A DNA stretch of 17,909 bases from assembly GCA_029268085.1 (NCBI GenBank), contig JAJUHD010000031.1, positions 1-17,909 on the forward strand, written 5' to 3'. Position numbers and translations under genes: made by a program. The DNA comes from Bacillota bacterium. GTDB lineage: Bacteria > Bacillota > Clostridia > Oscillospirales > Oscillospiraceae. The notes beneath the pieces are model-generated. The model was not told the DNA's origin. It ran no database searches and saw only the letters and a program-made list of their open reading frames with translations. Positions 1 through 6,615 of the stretch are shown piece after piece. Within the stretch, counting starts at the first letter, position 1. Each line of letters opens with the position of its first letter.

Positions 1-1134
1 GAACCAAACCTCATGACGTTTTCCGTCGCTGCTGTAGTAATTGAAAAACGGTGCCTGTGAAATATTATCGTACCGTATATTAGCGCCGACTCGCGCAGCC
101 AGCAGAACGGCCCCGTAATTTGTCAGCAATCTTGCCGTGGAACCTCTGACAAAGGGTAGAGTCCAGTCATATCCGTAGTTCGGCATGCCCATCAGGATCT
201 TTTCGCTGGGGATTACGCCCGTCGCATAGTCGAGCACCTTCCGCACCTCGTTGACGGGAGCAACGGCCATCGCGGGGCCCCGCAGATAACCCCATTCATA
301 TGTCATAATTATTACATGGTCAACAAGAGCTCCTAACGCCGGATAGTCGTGTGCCTCATACAGAAGCCCTTTTTGGTCCGCCCTGTTTTTCGGAGCCACC
401 GCAACCGAAACCGAATAGCCCATGGGCCGCAGCCTGTTTACGGTCCTGCTTATAAAATTGTTGTAGTTCTGTCTGTCTTCAGGGTAAAGATATTCAAAAT
501 CGATATTCAGTCCGGTATAGCCTTTTTCCTCCATCACCGCTATGACGTTGTTGATAAGGGTATTCTGTATTTGAATATTCGTGAGGATGCCGTGTGCAAG
601 CTCGCTGCTGAAGCCGGCGCCCTCCTCGATATTTGTAATAACCATTAACGGAGCGACCCCCGCGTTAAGCGAGGCTTGAATCGGACCCGCGTCGTTTATG
701 CTTTTGAGACTGCCGTCGGGTCTGACCTGATAGCTGAATATGCTCAGAAAAGACAGATAAGGCAGGGTGTTTTGAAGTACATCGGCTTCGATTTCCGGAA
801 AGGCATATCCGTTGACGTATATTTCCCGTACTTTCTGCGGCGGAAGCGGGATAATCAAGGTCTGCCCGACTTGCAGCCTGCTCGGGCTGATCCGGGGGTT
901 GGCCGCAAGAAGGGTGCTTAGGGGTATGTCGAATTTTCTGGCTATGGAATACATAGATTCTCCGCGCCGTACCATATAGTTGAAATTATCGCCAGGGATA
1001 ACTATTGCCTGACCGATCACCAGATTGCCGGGATTGGGCAGCTGGTTTACATTTATAATTGTATCAGCAGGCACACCATATTCCTGAGATATCCTGTATA
1101 TGCTGTCGCCCGGTCTTACCACATGAATGATCAA
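1..1134 (-). CDS. LysM-LysM-GH18 spore cortex/peptidoglycan hydrolase (SleL/YaaH-like), C-terminus beyond the window
   Basis: Translated on the minus strand from a TTG at 1134, the frame stays open to the left edge (378 codons). Two LysM peptidoglycan-binding repeats lie at about residues 3-48 (HVVRPGDSIYRIS ... GQAIVIP) and 52-98 (YMVRRGESMYSIA ... GQTLIIP). A glycosyl hydrolase family 18 barrel follows from about residue 105. GLNIDFEYL holds the catalytic D-x-E, and MTYEWGY is a signature of the YaaH/SleL subgroup. In this family the enzyme sits in the spore coat or cortex and cleaves N-acetylglucosaminyl bonds during germination. There is no signal peptide, as usual for coat-delivered SleL. 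The TTG start is chosen because ATAGGAG lies 9 nt upstream and the first LysM begins at once. Roughly 50 C-terminal residues are probably missing. It diverges from glpP. A vegetative wall hydrolase is the alternative. Confidence 0.9.
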   Translation of the reverse strand, partial: MIIHVVRPGDSIYRISQEYGVPADTIINVNQLPNPGNLVIGQAIVIPGDNFNYMVRRGESMYSIARKFDIPLSTLLAANPRISPSRLQVGQTLIIPLPPQKVREIYVNGYAFPEIEADVLQNTLPYLSFLSIFSYQVRPDGSLKSINDAGPIQASLNAGVAPLMVITNIEEGAGFSSELAHGILTNIQIQNTLINNVIAVMEEKGYTGLNIDFEYLYPEDRQNYNNFISRTVNRLRPMGYSVSVAVAPKNRADQKGLLYEAHDYPALGALVDHVIIMTYEWGYLRGPAMAVAPVNEVRKVLDYATGVIPSEKILMGMPNYGYDWTLPFVRGSTARLLTNYGAVLLAARVGANIRYDNISQAPFFNYYSSDGKRHEVWF

Positions 1135-1167
1135 TTGATATCACGCTCCTATAACAAGCATCTAGCC

Positions 1168-1198
1168 TATTGTATGCTTATGGGCAAGAGGTTGTTTC
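1168..1198 (-). promoter_or_regulatory. Candidate sigma-K/sigma-E type promoter for the LysM-GH18 gene
   Basis: Reading the minus strand, CATACAATA (1176 down to 1168) fits the mother-cell sigma-K -10 pattern CATANNNTA and the sigma-E -10 CATACAAT. Seventeen bases further upstream is AAC (1196-1194), fitting the short sigma-K -35 element. The start site would be near 1161, giving a leader of about 27 nt that carries the ribosome site. No comparable sigma-A pair was seen. The role is inferred from motif match and from the sporulation-type product. Confidence 0.5.
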
Positions 1199-1220
1199 GC
1201 CAGCAAAAGAATGATATAAT
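1192..1220 (+). promoter_or_regulatory. Sigma-A-like promoter of glpP
   Basis: TTGTTT (1192-1197), a 17-bp spacer and a perfect TATAAT (1215-1220) lie about 60 bp before the glpP start. The -35 box overlaps the proposed -35 of the divergent spore gene, so the two promoters share DNA. Confidence 0.7.
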
Positions 1221-1279
1221 AAGCAATCCAAATAAATGGCTTGCGCGGTTCGCGGTTATGATACAACAAAAAAGAAGGT

Positions 1280-1849
1280 ATGGACTTGTCCTTTTTAAAA
1301 GACATTTTAATTGAAAACCCTATTATCGCGGCGGTGAGGAACGACGGGGAACTGGAAAAGGCGTCTCTAAGCCGTGTTAAAATAGTCTTCGTGCTATACG
1401 GGAGCATTCTTTCTCTGCCGCGCATCTGCGGCAGGCTGCACGAGGCTTCAAAAATGGTCTTTGTCCACGCAGATATGATAGAGGGACTGCGCGGCGACAT
1501 GGCGGGCATCGAATATTTAGACCGCTTTGCCTCTCCCGCGGGAATAGTTTCCACAAGGCCGAACATAATTAAGTTCGCAAAGCAGCTTCACCTGAAGACC
1601 ATACTGCGCGTCTTCCTGCTGGACTCGCTGTCGCTTCAGACCGGTATCAAGAATATCCTCGAAACGAATCCCGACGCCGTTGAGATTATGCCGGGCATCG
1701 CCTGCCGCCTGATAAATGAGATGGAACGGGCAATCACCGTTCCCGTAATTGCCGGAGGGCTCATTATAAACAAGGAACAGGTGCTTGAATCGCTGTCATA
1801 TGGCGCGCTTGCCATTTCCACAAGCAAGGAGGAACTCTGGGATCTTTAA
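1280..1849 (+). CDS. glpP: Glycerol-3-phosphate responsive antiterminator GlpP
   Basis: The 189-residue protein matches the GlpP family along its full usual length. Recognisable blocks are NPIIAAVRNDGELEKA at the N-terminus, VFVHADMIEGL near residue 60, GIVSTRPNIIKFAK near 92, AVEIMPGIACRLI near 135 and PVIAGGLI near 155, ending with a (beta/alpha) barrel-like IST-K segment. GlpP is a cytoplasmic RNA-binding protein. With glycerol-3-phosphate bound, it lets polymerase read through leader terminators of glp genes. The ATG at 1280 follows AGAAGG at suitable distance. The gene is monocistronic here, with no clear terminator after it. Its likely target in this window is the leader terminator at 3316-3367 before the glpA-like gene. 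Confidence 0.95.
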   Translation: MDLSFLKDILIENPIIAAVRNDGELEKASLSRVKIVFVLYGSILSLPRICGRLHEASKMVFVHADMIEGLRGDMAGIEYLDRFASPAGIVSTRPNIIKFAKQLHLKTILRVFLLDSLSLQTGIKNILETNPDAVEIMPGIACRLINEMERAITVPVIAGGLIINKEQVLESLSYGALAISTSKEELWDL

Positions 1850-1885
1850 CAACCCATTATGAACCAAATAACAAAGGAATAATTG

Positions 1886-1957
1886 AAAATATTATTGACA
1901 TATGCCGATAACGGTGCTAAGCTTCTTTTAGTTAACGGCATATGCCAATAATATTTT
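1886..1957. promoter_or_regulatory. Long inverted repeat (27-bp arms) with embedded promoter before the DUF134 gene
   Basis: The arms 1886-1912 and 1931-1957 are reverse complements at 25 of 27 positions and flank an 18-nt loop. The right arm holds the perfect 10-bp palindrome GGCATATGCC; the left arm has the near copy GACATATGCC. So the element can be read as two operator copies facing each other as well as one large hairpin. A TTGACA (1895-1900) lies in the left arm, and a weak -10 TAAGCT (1918-1923) lies 17 bp further on in the loop, which puts the start site at the edge of the right arm. The ribosome site of the next gene follows directly. An autoregulatory operator is the preferred reading. 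A terminator for glpP (TTTT follows the right arm) is the alternative. Confidence 0.6.
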
Positions 1958-1970
1958 GGGCGGTGAGATA

Positions 1971-2327
1971 ATGCCAAGACCGAGAAAATGCCGTCGCGTT
2001 TGCTGCATGCCCACAAATCAGAGTTTCGGGCCGCTGGACAGATGTTCGGACGAACGCAGGACGATAGTTATGACCGTTGACGAGTATGAAGCCATTCGCC
2101 TGATCGACCTCGAAGGTCTCAGTCAGGAAGAATGTGCAAAACGAATGGCGGTTGCGAGGACGACGGCGCAGGCGATTTATAACAGCGCGCGTGTTAAAAT
2201 TGCGGAATGTCTTGTCAGAGGAATGCATCTGTCCGTCAGCGGCGGCGATTATGTTATATGCGACGGAGCACCCTGCGGCTGCGGACATTGCCACAAAAAA
2301 AGATGCCAGTTTGGCAATGAAGATTAA
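1971..2327 (+). CDS. DUF134 (UPF0251) family helix-turn-helix DNA-binding protein
   Basis: The start ATG at 1971 gives the typical DUF134 opening MPRPRKCRRVC and follows GGGCGGTGAG; the TTG at 1956 in the same frame would absorb the ribosome site. The protein is 118 residues. Visible parts are a Cys-containing N-terminus (RRVCC), the family segment MTVDEYEAIRLIDLEGLSQEECA, a sigma-70 region-4-like helix-turn-helix (AKRMAVARTTAQAIYNSARVK) and a Cys/His tail (CDGAPCGCGHCHKKRC) that could bind a metal or Fe-S cluster. DUF134 genes are commonly paired with NifX/NifB-type dinitrogenase iron-molybdenum cofactor domain genes, as here (next gene 19 bp away). A metal- or redox-responsive regulator of this small operon is inferred. 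The family's biochemical role is not settled. Confidence 0.88.
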   Translation: MPRPRKCRRVCCMPTNQSFGPLDRCSDERRTIVMTVDEYEAIRLIDLEGLSQEECAKRMAVARTTAQAIYNSARVKIAECLVRGMHLSVSGGDYVICDGAPCGCGHCHKKRCQFGNED

Positions 2328-2346
2328 TCAAGGAAAGTGAGAAAAA

Positions 2347-2781
2347 ATGAGAATTGCAGTAACATTTGAAGACGGTCAGGTATACCAGCATTTCGGACAT
2401 TCAGAACAGTTCAAGGTCTACGATGTCGAGGACGGCAAGATCACCAAAACAGCTGTAATCAACACCAACGGCACCGGACATGGAGCGCTGGCGGGATTTT
2501 TACAAGCCCTTGGCGCTGACACGCTCATATGCGGAGGTATCGGAGGAGGAGCCAAAACGGCCCTGTCCGAAGCGAAGGTAAAGCTTTTCGCGGGAGTATC
2601 GGGAGACGCGGACAAAGCCGTCGAAGATTTTTTGGCGGGCAGGCTTGAGTCCGTTTCCGAAGCAACCTGCGACCATCACGGCGAGCACCACGGCGAAGAC
2701 CACTGCTGCGGCGGACACGGCGAGCACCACGGCGAAGACCACTGCTGCGGCGGACACGGCGAGCACCACGGCGGCAATTAA
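2347..2781 (+). CDS. NifX/NifB-type cofactor-binding domain protein with Cys/His-rich repeat tail
   Basis: Residues 1-105 form a dinitrogenase iron-molybdenum cofactor (NifX-like) domain: MRIAVTFEDG at the start, HFGHSEQFKVYDVEDGK near residue 16, and GADTLICGGIGGGA near 56. Such stand-alone domains occur widely in anaerobes that do not fix nitrogen and are thought to bind metal clusters. Residues 108-144 are an unusual tail with 12 His and 5 Cys in 37 residues, built from a 13-residue repeat (GEHHGEDHCCGGH). This looks like a metal-binding extension, perhaps for nickel, zinc or cobalt. AAGGAAAGTGAG precedes the ATG. It forms an operon with the DUF134 gene and is followed by a clear terminator. 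No nif genes are nearby, so a role in nitrogenase assembly is not supported. Confidence 0.88.
   Translation: MRIAVTFEDGQVYQHFGHSEQFKVYDVEDGKITKTAVINTNGTGHGALAGFLQALGADTLICGGIGGGAKTALSEAKVKLFAGVSGDADKAVEDFLAGRLESVSEATCDHHGEHHGEDHCCGGHGEHHGEDHCCGGHGEHHGGN
2680..2773 (+). repeat. 39-bp in-frame tandem repeat encoding the Cys/His tail
   Basis: Two exact 39-bp copies (2680-2718 and 2719-2757) are followed by a 16-bp partial third copy (2758-2773). Each unit encodes 13 residues, GEHHGEDHCCGGH. Exact identity between copies, including third codon positions, implies recent duplication or gene conversion. The copy number is likely to vary between strains, and antisense reading frames through it are artefacts. 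Confidence 0.95.
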
Positions 2782-2795
2782 ACGGATACCTATCA

Positions 2796-2837
2796 AAGAA
2801 GCTCGCGGACGATATATCAGCGAGCTTCTTATTTATT
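2796..2837 (+). terminator. Rho-independent terminator of the DUF134-NifX operon
   Basis: Perfect 11-bp arms AAGAAGCTCGC (2796-2806) and GCGAGCTTCTT (2820-2830) enclose a 13-nt loop and are followed by ATTTATT. It begins 15 bp after the NifX-like stop codon. Confidence 0.85.
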
Positions 2838-2869
2838 AATTCAGCTAAAGTATCTTTAGACATGAGCGA

Positions 2870-2898
2870 TTGCTTTTCCAGCGGACTTGTGATATATT
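2870..2898 (+). promoter_or_regulatory. Sigma-A-like promoter of the TfoX-C gene
   Basis: TTGCTT (2870-2875), a 17-bp spacer and TATATT (2893-2898) lie 36 bp before the ATG. A 15-bp palindrome, CTAAAG-TAT-CTTTAG (2845-2859), sits just upstream and could be a regulator site. No regulator is identified for it. Confidence 0.6.
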
Positions 2899-2934
2899 CA
2901 GCGCAAAGATTAGTATCGAAACGGAGGATGCCAT

Positions 2935-3201
2935 ATGAGCAAACTGTCTGAACTGCCCAACATCGGGCCCGCAGTGGAAAACCAGCTCAATCAGGTGGGG
3001 ATAATGACTTATGACGATCTGAAAAGCGTCGGAGCGGAAGGCGCGTGGCTAAGGATACAGGCAATCGACCGCTCGGCCTGTATAAACAGGCTCATGGGGC
3101 TGGAGGGCGCGATACGGGGCGTAAAAAAGAATTTCCTTCCAGAGGAACGCAAGGCGGAGCTGAAGGCCTTCTACAACGAGCATAAGGTCAAATGGTCCTG
3201 A
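2935..3201 (+). CDS. TfoX C-terminal domain (helix-hairpin-helix) protein
   Basis: The 88-residue protein consists of just the TfoX_C module. LSELPNIGPAVENQLNQVGI is the helix-hairpin-helix opening, followed by TYDDLKSVGAEGAWLRIQA and the family block INRLMGLEGAIRGV. In proteobacteria this domain is the C-terminal half of the competence regulator TfoX/Sxy. Stand-alone copies are common in Firmicutes and have no established role. GGAGG lies 8 nt before the ATG. It has its own promoter and is separated from both neighbours, so it is probably monocistronic. A link to competence should not be assumed. Confidence 0.85.
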   Translation: MSKLSELPNIGPAVENQLNQVGIMTYDDLKSVGAEGAWLRIQAIDRSACINRLMGLEGAIRGVKKNFLPEERKAELKAFYNEHKVKWS

Positions 3202-3249
3202 AAATCCGATATATTCGAAGGGCATTGATGCGTGCGCGGGAATTACCTC

Positions 3250-3278
3250 TTGCAATCCGGCATTGATTGTGGTAAAAT
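3250..3278 (+). promoter_or_regulatory. Sigma-A-like promoter of the glp oxidation operon
   Basis: TTGCAA (3250-3255), a 17-bp spacer and TAAAAT (3273-3278) place the start site near 3285. That leaves a leader of about 125 nt before the glpA-like ATG, with the terminator hairpin at its centre. Confidence 0.7.
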
Positions 3279-3315
3279 AAATACAATAAAAGAATAGTCG
3301 CGGCAGAGATTTGAG

Positions 3316-3367
3316 AGCCAGACTTGCATGAAGCCTTTATAGGCTTTTGCGGTCGTGGCTTTTTTTG
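3316..3367 (+). promoter_or_regulatory. Leader terminator, likely GlpP antitermination target
   Basis: The leader RNA can fold into a hairpin pairing AGCCA with TGGCT, GAC with GTC, GCA with TGC and AAGCC with GGCTT, closed by a TTTATA loop and followed by TTTTTT (3361-3366). This is a rho-independent terminator placed between promoter and gene. That is the arrangement by which GlpP with glycerol-3-phosphate controls glp leaders in Bacillus. With glpP encoded 1.5 kb upstream, GlpP-dependent read-through is the natural inference. Direct GlpP binding is not shown by sequence alone. Confidence 0.75.
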
Positions 3368-3409
3368 CATCTTTGGGCCGTTTTCGTAGTCGGGAAGGTG
3401 AGTTAAACA

Positions 3410-4840
3410 ATGATAGATGTTGCAATTATCGGAGCGGGCGTCATAGGCTGCGCCGCTGCTAGGGAGCTTTCGCGCTGGAAGCTCGATGTATGCGTCCTCG
3501 AAAAAGAAGCCGATGTTGCGGAAGGCACATCCAAGGCGAACAGCGGCATAGTCCACGCGGGCTACGACGCCGAGCCGGGTTCGCAGAAGGCCAAATTCAA
3601 CGCGCGGGGCAGCGCCATGTTCCCAAGCCTTGTGAAGGAGCTTGACGTGCCATACCGTCAAAACGGTTCGCTGGTAGTAAGTTTTTCGGAGGATGATACT
3701 CCCCGTCTAGAAAAGCTGCTGGAATACGGCAGGCAAAACGGTATTAAAGGCCTTAAACTTTTGACCCGCGAACAGGCTCTTGAAAAATGCCCGCGTCTAT
3801 CCGAAAAGGTCGTCGCGGCGCTCTACGCCGGAACGGCAGGTATTGTCTGCCCTTATGAGCTGACGCTTGCCTTCGCTGAAAACGCCAACAAAAACGGTGT
3901 GGAGTTTCGCTTTGACTCTCCTGTATCAGGGATAGACCGCATCGGCGGAGGATACAGGCTTACGCTCGAAAACGGCGAAACGCTTGAGGCGCGCATCATT
4001 GTCAACGCAGCCGGTCTTTATGCGGATGCGATGAACAATATGGTGAGCGGCAGGAAACTCCATATCATACCAAGAAAGGGTGAATACTGCCTTTTTGACC
4101 GCGCAGCGGAAGATCTTGCCCCGCTCACGATCTTTCAGACGCCTACCGCAATGGGCAAGGGCGTGCTGGTCACGAAAACGGCGGACGGAAACCTGCTCGT
4201 CGGACCGAACGCCGTAGACGTGGACGGTAAGGATGAAACGGAAACCTCGCGCGATGGACTTGACTATGTTCTGAAAACGGCGTCGCTCTCCGTCGGCGTC
4301 CTGCCTGAGAGGCAAATCATCACCTCCTTTGCCGGTCTGCGTGCTCACCTTGAAACAGGAGATTTTGAGATCGGCGAGGCGCCTGATGCGGAGGGCTTTA
4401 TTAACGCCGCGGGCATTGAGTCGCCCGGGCTGTCTTCGGCGCCCGCGATCGGAGAATATATCGCCGAGCTTATTGCGAAAAAACTTTCCGCCGAACCGAA
4501 CCCGTCTTTTGACCCTGTCCGTCGCGGTATACGGAAATTCAGGGAAATGAGCAATGAGGAACGTACCCGTTGCATTGCCGAAAACCCAGCCTACGGCAGA
4601 GTTGTCTGCCGCTGTGAGACAGTCACGGAGGCCGAAATTGTTGAAGCAATATGCCGCCCTCTCGGGGCGACAACGCTGGACGGGATAAAACGCCGCACCC
4701 GCGCCGGAATGGGGCGTTGCCAGTCCGGCTTCTGTTCGACGCGAGTTATGGAGATACTCGAAAGGGAGCTTAAAATCCCGCGCGAGACCGTCACAAAATT
4801 CGGAAAAGGCTCCGAGCTTCTCGTCGGAAAAAAACAATAA
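3410..4840 (+). CDS. glpA: FAD-dependent glycerol-3-phosphate dehydrogenase-type oxidoreductase (GlpA-like) with C-terminal BFD [2Fe-2S] domain
   Basis: The 476-residue protein has an N-terminal FAD-binding Rossmann fold (VAIIGAGVIGCAAARELS, GxGxxG at residues 8-13) and the DAO-family block TSKANSGIVHAGYD near residue 40. A long DAO domain runs to about residue 360. Its C-terminal BFD-like domain carries the Cys set VVCRCET (about 398-404) and GRCQSGFC (about 435-442), expected to hold a [2Fe-2S] cluster. It should oxidise G3P to dihydroxyacetone phosphate and pass electrons to its partners. AAGGTGAG precedes the ATG. It is first of a tight cluster (14 bp to the next gene) with a flavoprotein, a DUF1667 protein and then glpK. 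The glycerol context supports G3P as substrate. By sequence alone, another 2-hydroxyacid (LhgO-like) is possible. Confidence 0.88.
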   Translation: MIDVAIIGAGVIGCAAARELSRWKLDVCVLEKEADVAEGTSKANSGIVHAGYDAEPGSQKAKFNARGSAMFPSLVKELDVPYRQNGSLVVSFSEDDTPRLEKLLEYGRQNGIKGLKLLTREQALEKCPRLSEKVVAALYAGTAGIVCPYELTLAFAENANKNGVEFRFDSPVSGIDRIGGGYRLTLENGETLEARIIVNAAGLYADAMNNMVSGRKLHIIPRKGEYCLFDRAAEDLAPLTIFQTPTAMGKGVLVTKTADGNLLVGPNAVDVDGKDETETSRDGLDYVLKTASLSVGVLPERQIITSFAGLRAHLETGDFEIGEAPDAEGFINAAGIESPGLSSAPAIGEYIAELIAKKLSAEPNPSFDPVRRGIRKFREMSNEERTRCIAENPAYGRVVCRCETVTEAEIVEAICRPLGATTLDGIKRRTRAGMGRCQSGFCSTRVMEILERELKIPRETVTKFGKGSELLVGKKQ

Positions 4841-4854
4841 GAGAGGGTGCGGAT

Positions 4855-6111
4855 ATGATGGATAAAGAGCTTGTTATAATCGGCGCGGGGCCCGCGGGGC
4901 TTGCCGCAGCCGTCCGCGCGCATGAAGAAGGCGTCCGCGATATACTCATACTTGAGCGCGACGATGCGCCGGGCGGCATTCTGAACCAGTGCATACACAA
5001 CGGCTTCGGGTTGCACACTTTCAGGGAGGAGCTGACAGGACCGGAATACGCCCAAAGGTACATAGAAAAAGTGCGGGAGCTAGGCATTGAGATCAAACTG
5101 GATACCATGGTGCTGGATATAGATTCCGAACGGCTGATAACCGCGGTCAATTCCGAAGACGGAATACTCGAGATACGCGCGGGAGCGATAATCCTCGCAA
5201 TGGGCTGCAGGGAACGGCCCCGCGGTGCGCTGAATATTCCGGGAAGCCGCTGCGCGGGGATTTTTACGGCGGGAACAGCCCAGCGCCTTGTCAATATCGA
5301 AGGCTATATGCCGGGCAGAGAGGTCGTAATCCTCGGTTCCGGCGATATCGGACTCATCATGGCGCGCCGCATGACGCTTGAGGGCGCCAAGGTCAAGGCT
5401 GTCGTTGAGCTTATGCCCTATTCGACGGGGTTGAAAAGGAACATTGTACAGTGCCTCGACGATTACGGGATTCCGCTTCTGCTTTCGCATACCATAACCA
5501 GAATAAGCGGAAAAAAGCGCCTCGAGAGCGTGACTGTTTCGCGGGTGGACGACAAGCGCCGCCCGATAGAGGGTACGGAACAGGTTATTGCCTGCGATAC
5601 GCTGCTCCTTTCTGTCGGGCTGCTGCCTGAAAACGAGCTTTCGCGAAACTGCGGGGTTGAGTTATCGCCAGTCACCGGAGGCCCTGTCGTAAACGAGAGC
5701 CTGCAGACCAATATTCCTGGAATTTTCGCCTGCGGCAACGTGCTCCATGTGCATGACCTCGTCGACAACGTCTCGGCTGAGAGTTCTTTAGCGGGGGCAA
5801 ACGCGGCGAAATTCCTGAGAGGCGAGACTTCAGGAAGAGGAATTCCGGTCAAAGCGACGGGCGGCGTTCGCTATACCGTCCCGTCATTTGTCAATCCGTC
5901 CCGCGTTGCCGTACCTCTGGAGCTGCGCTTCCGCGTAGACAATGTGTATATGGACAGCTTCATATCGGTATATTTCGGCGATGTGCGGGAGATGCATACA
6001 AAAAAGCGCATTCTGACCCCGGGCGAAATGGAAAAGGTTCTGCTGCGTCCAGAACATTTTGCAAAATATCCTGACTGCCGAGAGATAACCGTCAAGGTTG
6101 AAGCTGAATAA
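4855..6111 (+). CDS. FAD/NAD(P)-binding oxidoreductase, GlpB-like partner flavoprotein
   Basis: The 418-residue protein has two dinucleotide-binding folds: LVIIGAGPAGLAAAVRA at the start (FAD, GxGxxG at residues 10-15) and VVILGSGDIGLIMARRM near residue 158 (NAD(P)H). A GIFACGNVLHVHDLVDNVS segment near 290 closes the FAD site. It belongs to the pyridine nucleotide-disulphide oxidoreductase superfamily, but the N-terminal FAD region has no CxxC disulphide, so it is not a thioredoxin-reductase-type enzyme. In Clostridia this gene type sits between the GlpA-like and DUF1667 genes and likely moves electrons between the G3P dehydrogenase and NAD(P) or another carrier. GAGAGGG lies upstream of two adjacent ATGs (4855, 4858); either could start translation. 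The next gene is 17 bp away. Confidence 0.85.
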   Translation: MMDKELVIIGAGPAGLAAAVRAHEEGVRDILILERDDAPGGILNQCIHNGFGLHTFREELTGPEYAQRYIEKVRELGIEIKLDTMVLDIDSERLITAVNSEDGILEIRAGAIILAMGCRERPRGALNIPGSRCAGIFTAGTAQRLVNIEGYMPGREVVILGSGDIGLIMARRMTLEGAKVKAVVELMPYSTGLKRNIVQCLDDYGIPLLLSHTITRISGKKRLESVTVSRVDDKRRPIEGTEQVIACDTLLLSVGLLPENELSRNCGVELSPVTGGPVVNESLQTNIPGIFACGNVLHVHDLVDNVSAESSLAGANAAKFLRGETSGRGIPVKATGGVRYTVPSFVNPSRVAVPLELRFRVDNVYMDSFISVYFGDVREMHTKKRILTPGEMEKVLLRPEHFAKYPDCREITVKVEAE

Positions 6112-6128
6112 AACGGGAGGAAAATGCA

Positions 6129-6506
6129 ATGAGAACAAAAAAAGAACTTACATGCATCGGCTGCCCGATGGGCTGTACGGTTTCCGTTGAGCTTGAGGAC
6201 GATAAAATCGCCGGAGTGACAGGCAACACATGTCCGCGCGGAAAGGAATACGCCGAAAATGAGCTTACGCACCCGGAGCGCACAGTCACGTCTACGATAC
6301 CCGTCGAGGGCGGAGACCTCAGCATGGTTCCGGTGCGTACCGAGCGGGATATTCCGAAGGATAAAATATTCGACGCTATGTTGCAGATACGGCAAACTCG
6401 CCTGCGCGCGCCTGTTAAATCGGGAGAAGCCGTAATTAAAAATATTGCAGGAACGGATGTCGATCTTATAGCTACAAGATCGGTAAGCGCCGGCAGGATT
6501 GCGTAA
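6129..6506 (+). CDS. DUF1667 domain protein, probable Fe-S electron carrier of the glp module
   Basis: The 125-residue protein carries Cys at residues 9, 12, 16 and 35 (C-x2-C-x3-C-x18-C, in CIGCPMGC and TCPRG), a plausible [4Fe-4S] ligand set. The block TCPRGKEYAENELTHPERTVTSTIPV is typical of DUF1667. These proteins are regularly encoded after the two flavoproteins of the clostridial glycerol-3-phosphate module and are thought to act in the place of GlpC. GGGAGG precedes the ATG. It closes the three-gene cluster. No strong terminator follows; an AT-only inverted repeat (6506-6514 with 6517-6525) lies between it and the glpK promoter. Confidence 0.85.
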   Translation: MRTKKELTCIGCPMGCTVSVELEDDKIAGVTGNTCPRGKEYAENELTHPERTVTSTIPVEGGDLSMVPVRTERDIPKDKIFDAMLQIRQTRLRAPVKSGEAVIKNIAGTDVDLIATRSVSAGRIA

Positions 6507-6535
6507 AAATTTATAGATAAATTTTACTTAATTTA

Positions 6536-6564
6536 TTGAAATCTGGAAGAATAAACAATAAAAT
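6536..6564 (+). promoter_or_regulatory. Sigma-A-like promoter of glpK
   Basis: TTGAAA (6536-6541), a 17-bp spacer and TAAAAT (6559-6564) form a near-consensus promoter, with start site near 6571. The leader contains no terminator hairpin. So glpK looks controlled at initiation, unlike the glpA-like operon. Confidence 0.7.
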
Positions 6565-6565
6565 A

Positions 6566-6580
6566 AGAACAGAGTGTTCT
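6566..6580 (+). promoter_or_regulatory. Operator-like palindrome at the glpK start site
   Basis: AGAACA-GAG-TGTTCT is a perfect 6-bp palindrome with a 3-bp centre, placed 2 bp after the -10 box and spanning the predicted +1. The position suits a repressor site. The binding protein is not known from this window. Confidence 0.5.
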
Positions 6581-6615
6581 GCCGCAGGAATTTTGGGAAA
6601 GGGTCGTGAACTTCT

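Noticed and set aside
1956..1970. TTG start five codons before the DUF134 ATG
   Set aside because: It would place the ribosome site inside the coding frame; the family start MPRPRK matches the ATG at 1971.
2680..2773. CRISPR-like repeats
   Set aside because: The units are directly abutting, in frame and without spacers; they encode a protein tail.
2500..2863. Minus-strand frames with Val/Ala or Arg repeats
   Set aside because: They only reflect the 39-bp repeat read in antisense, and one crosses the terminator hairpin.
3926..4837. 303-codon minus-strand open frame inside the glpA-like gene
   Set aside because: Antisense shadow of a well-supported gene. It has no recognisable domain, and the frame is Arg-rich as expected from the complementary strand.
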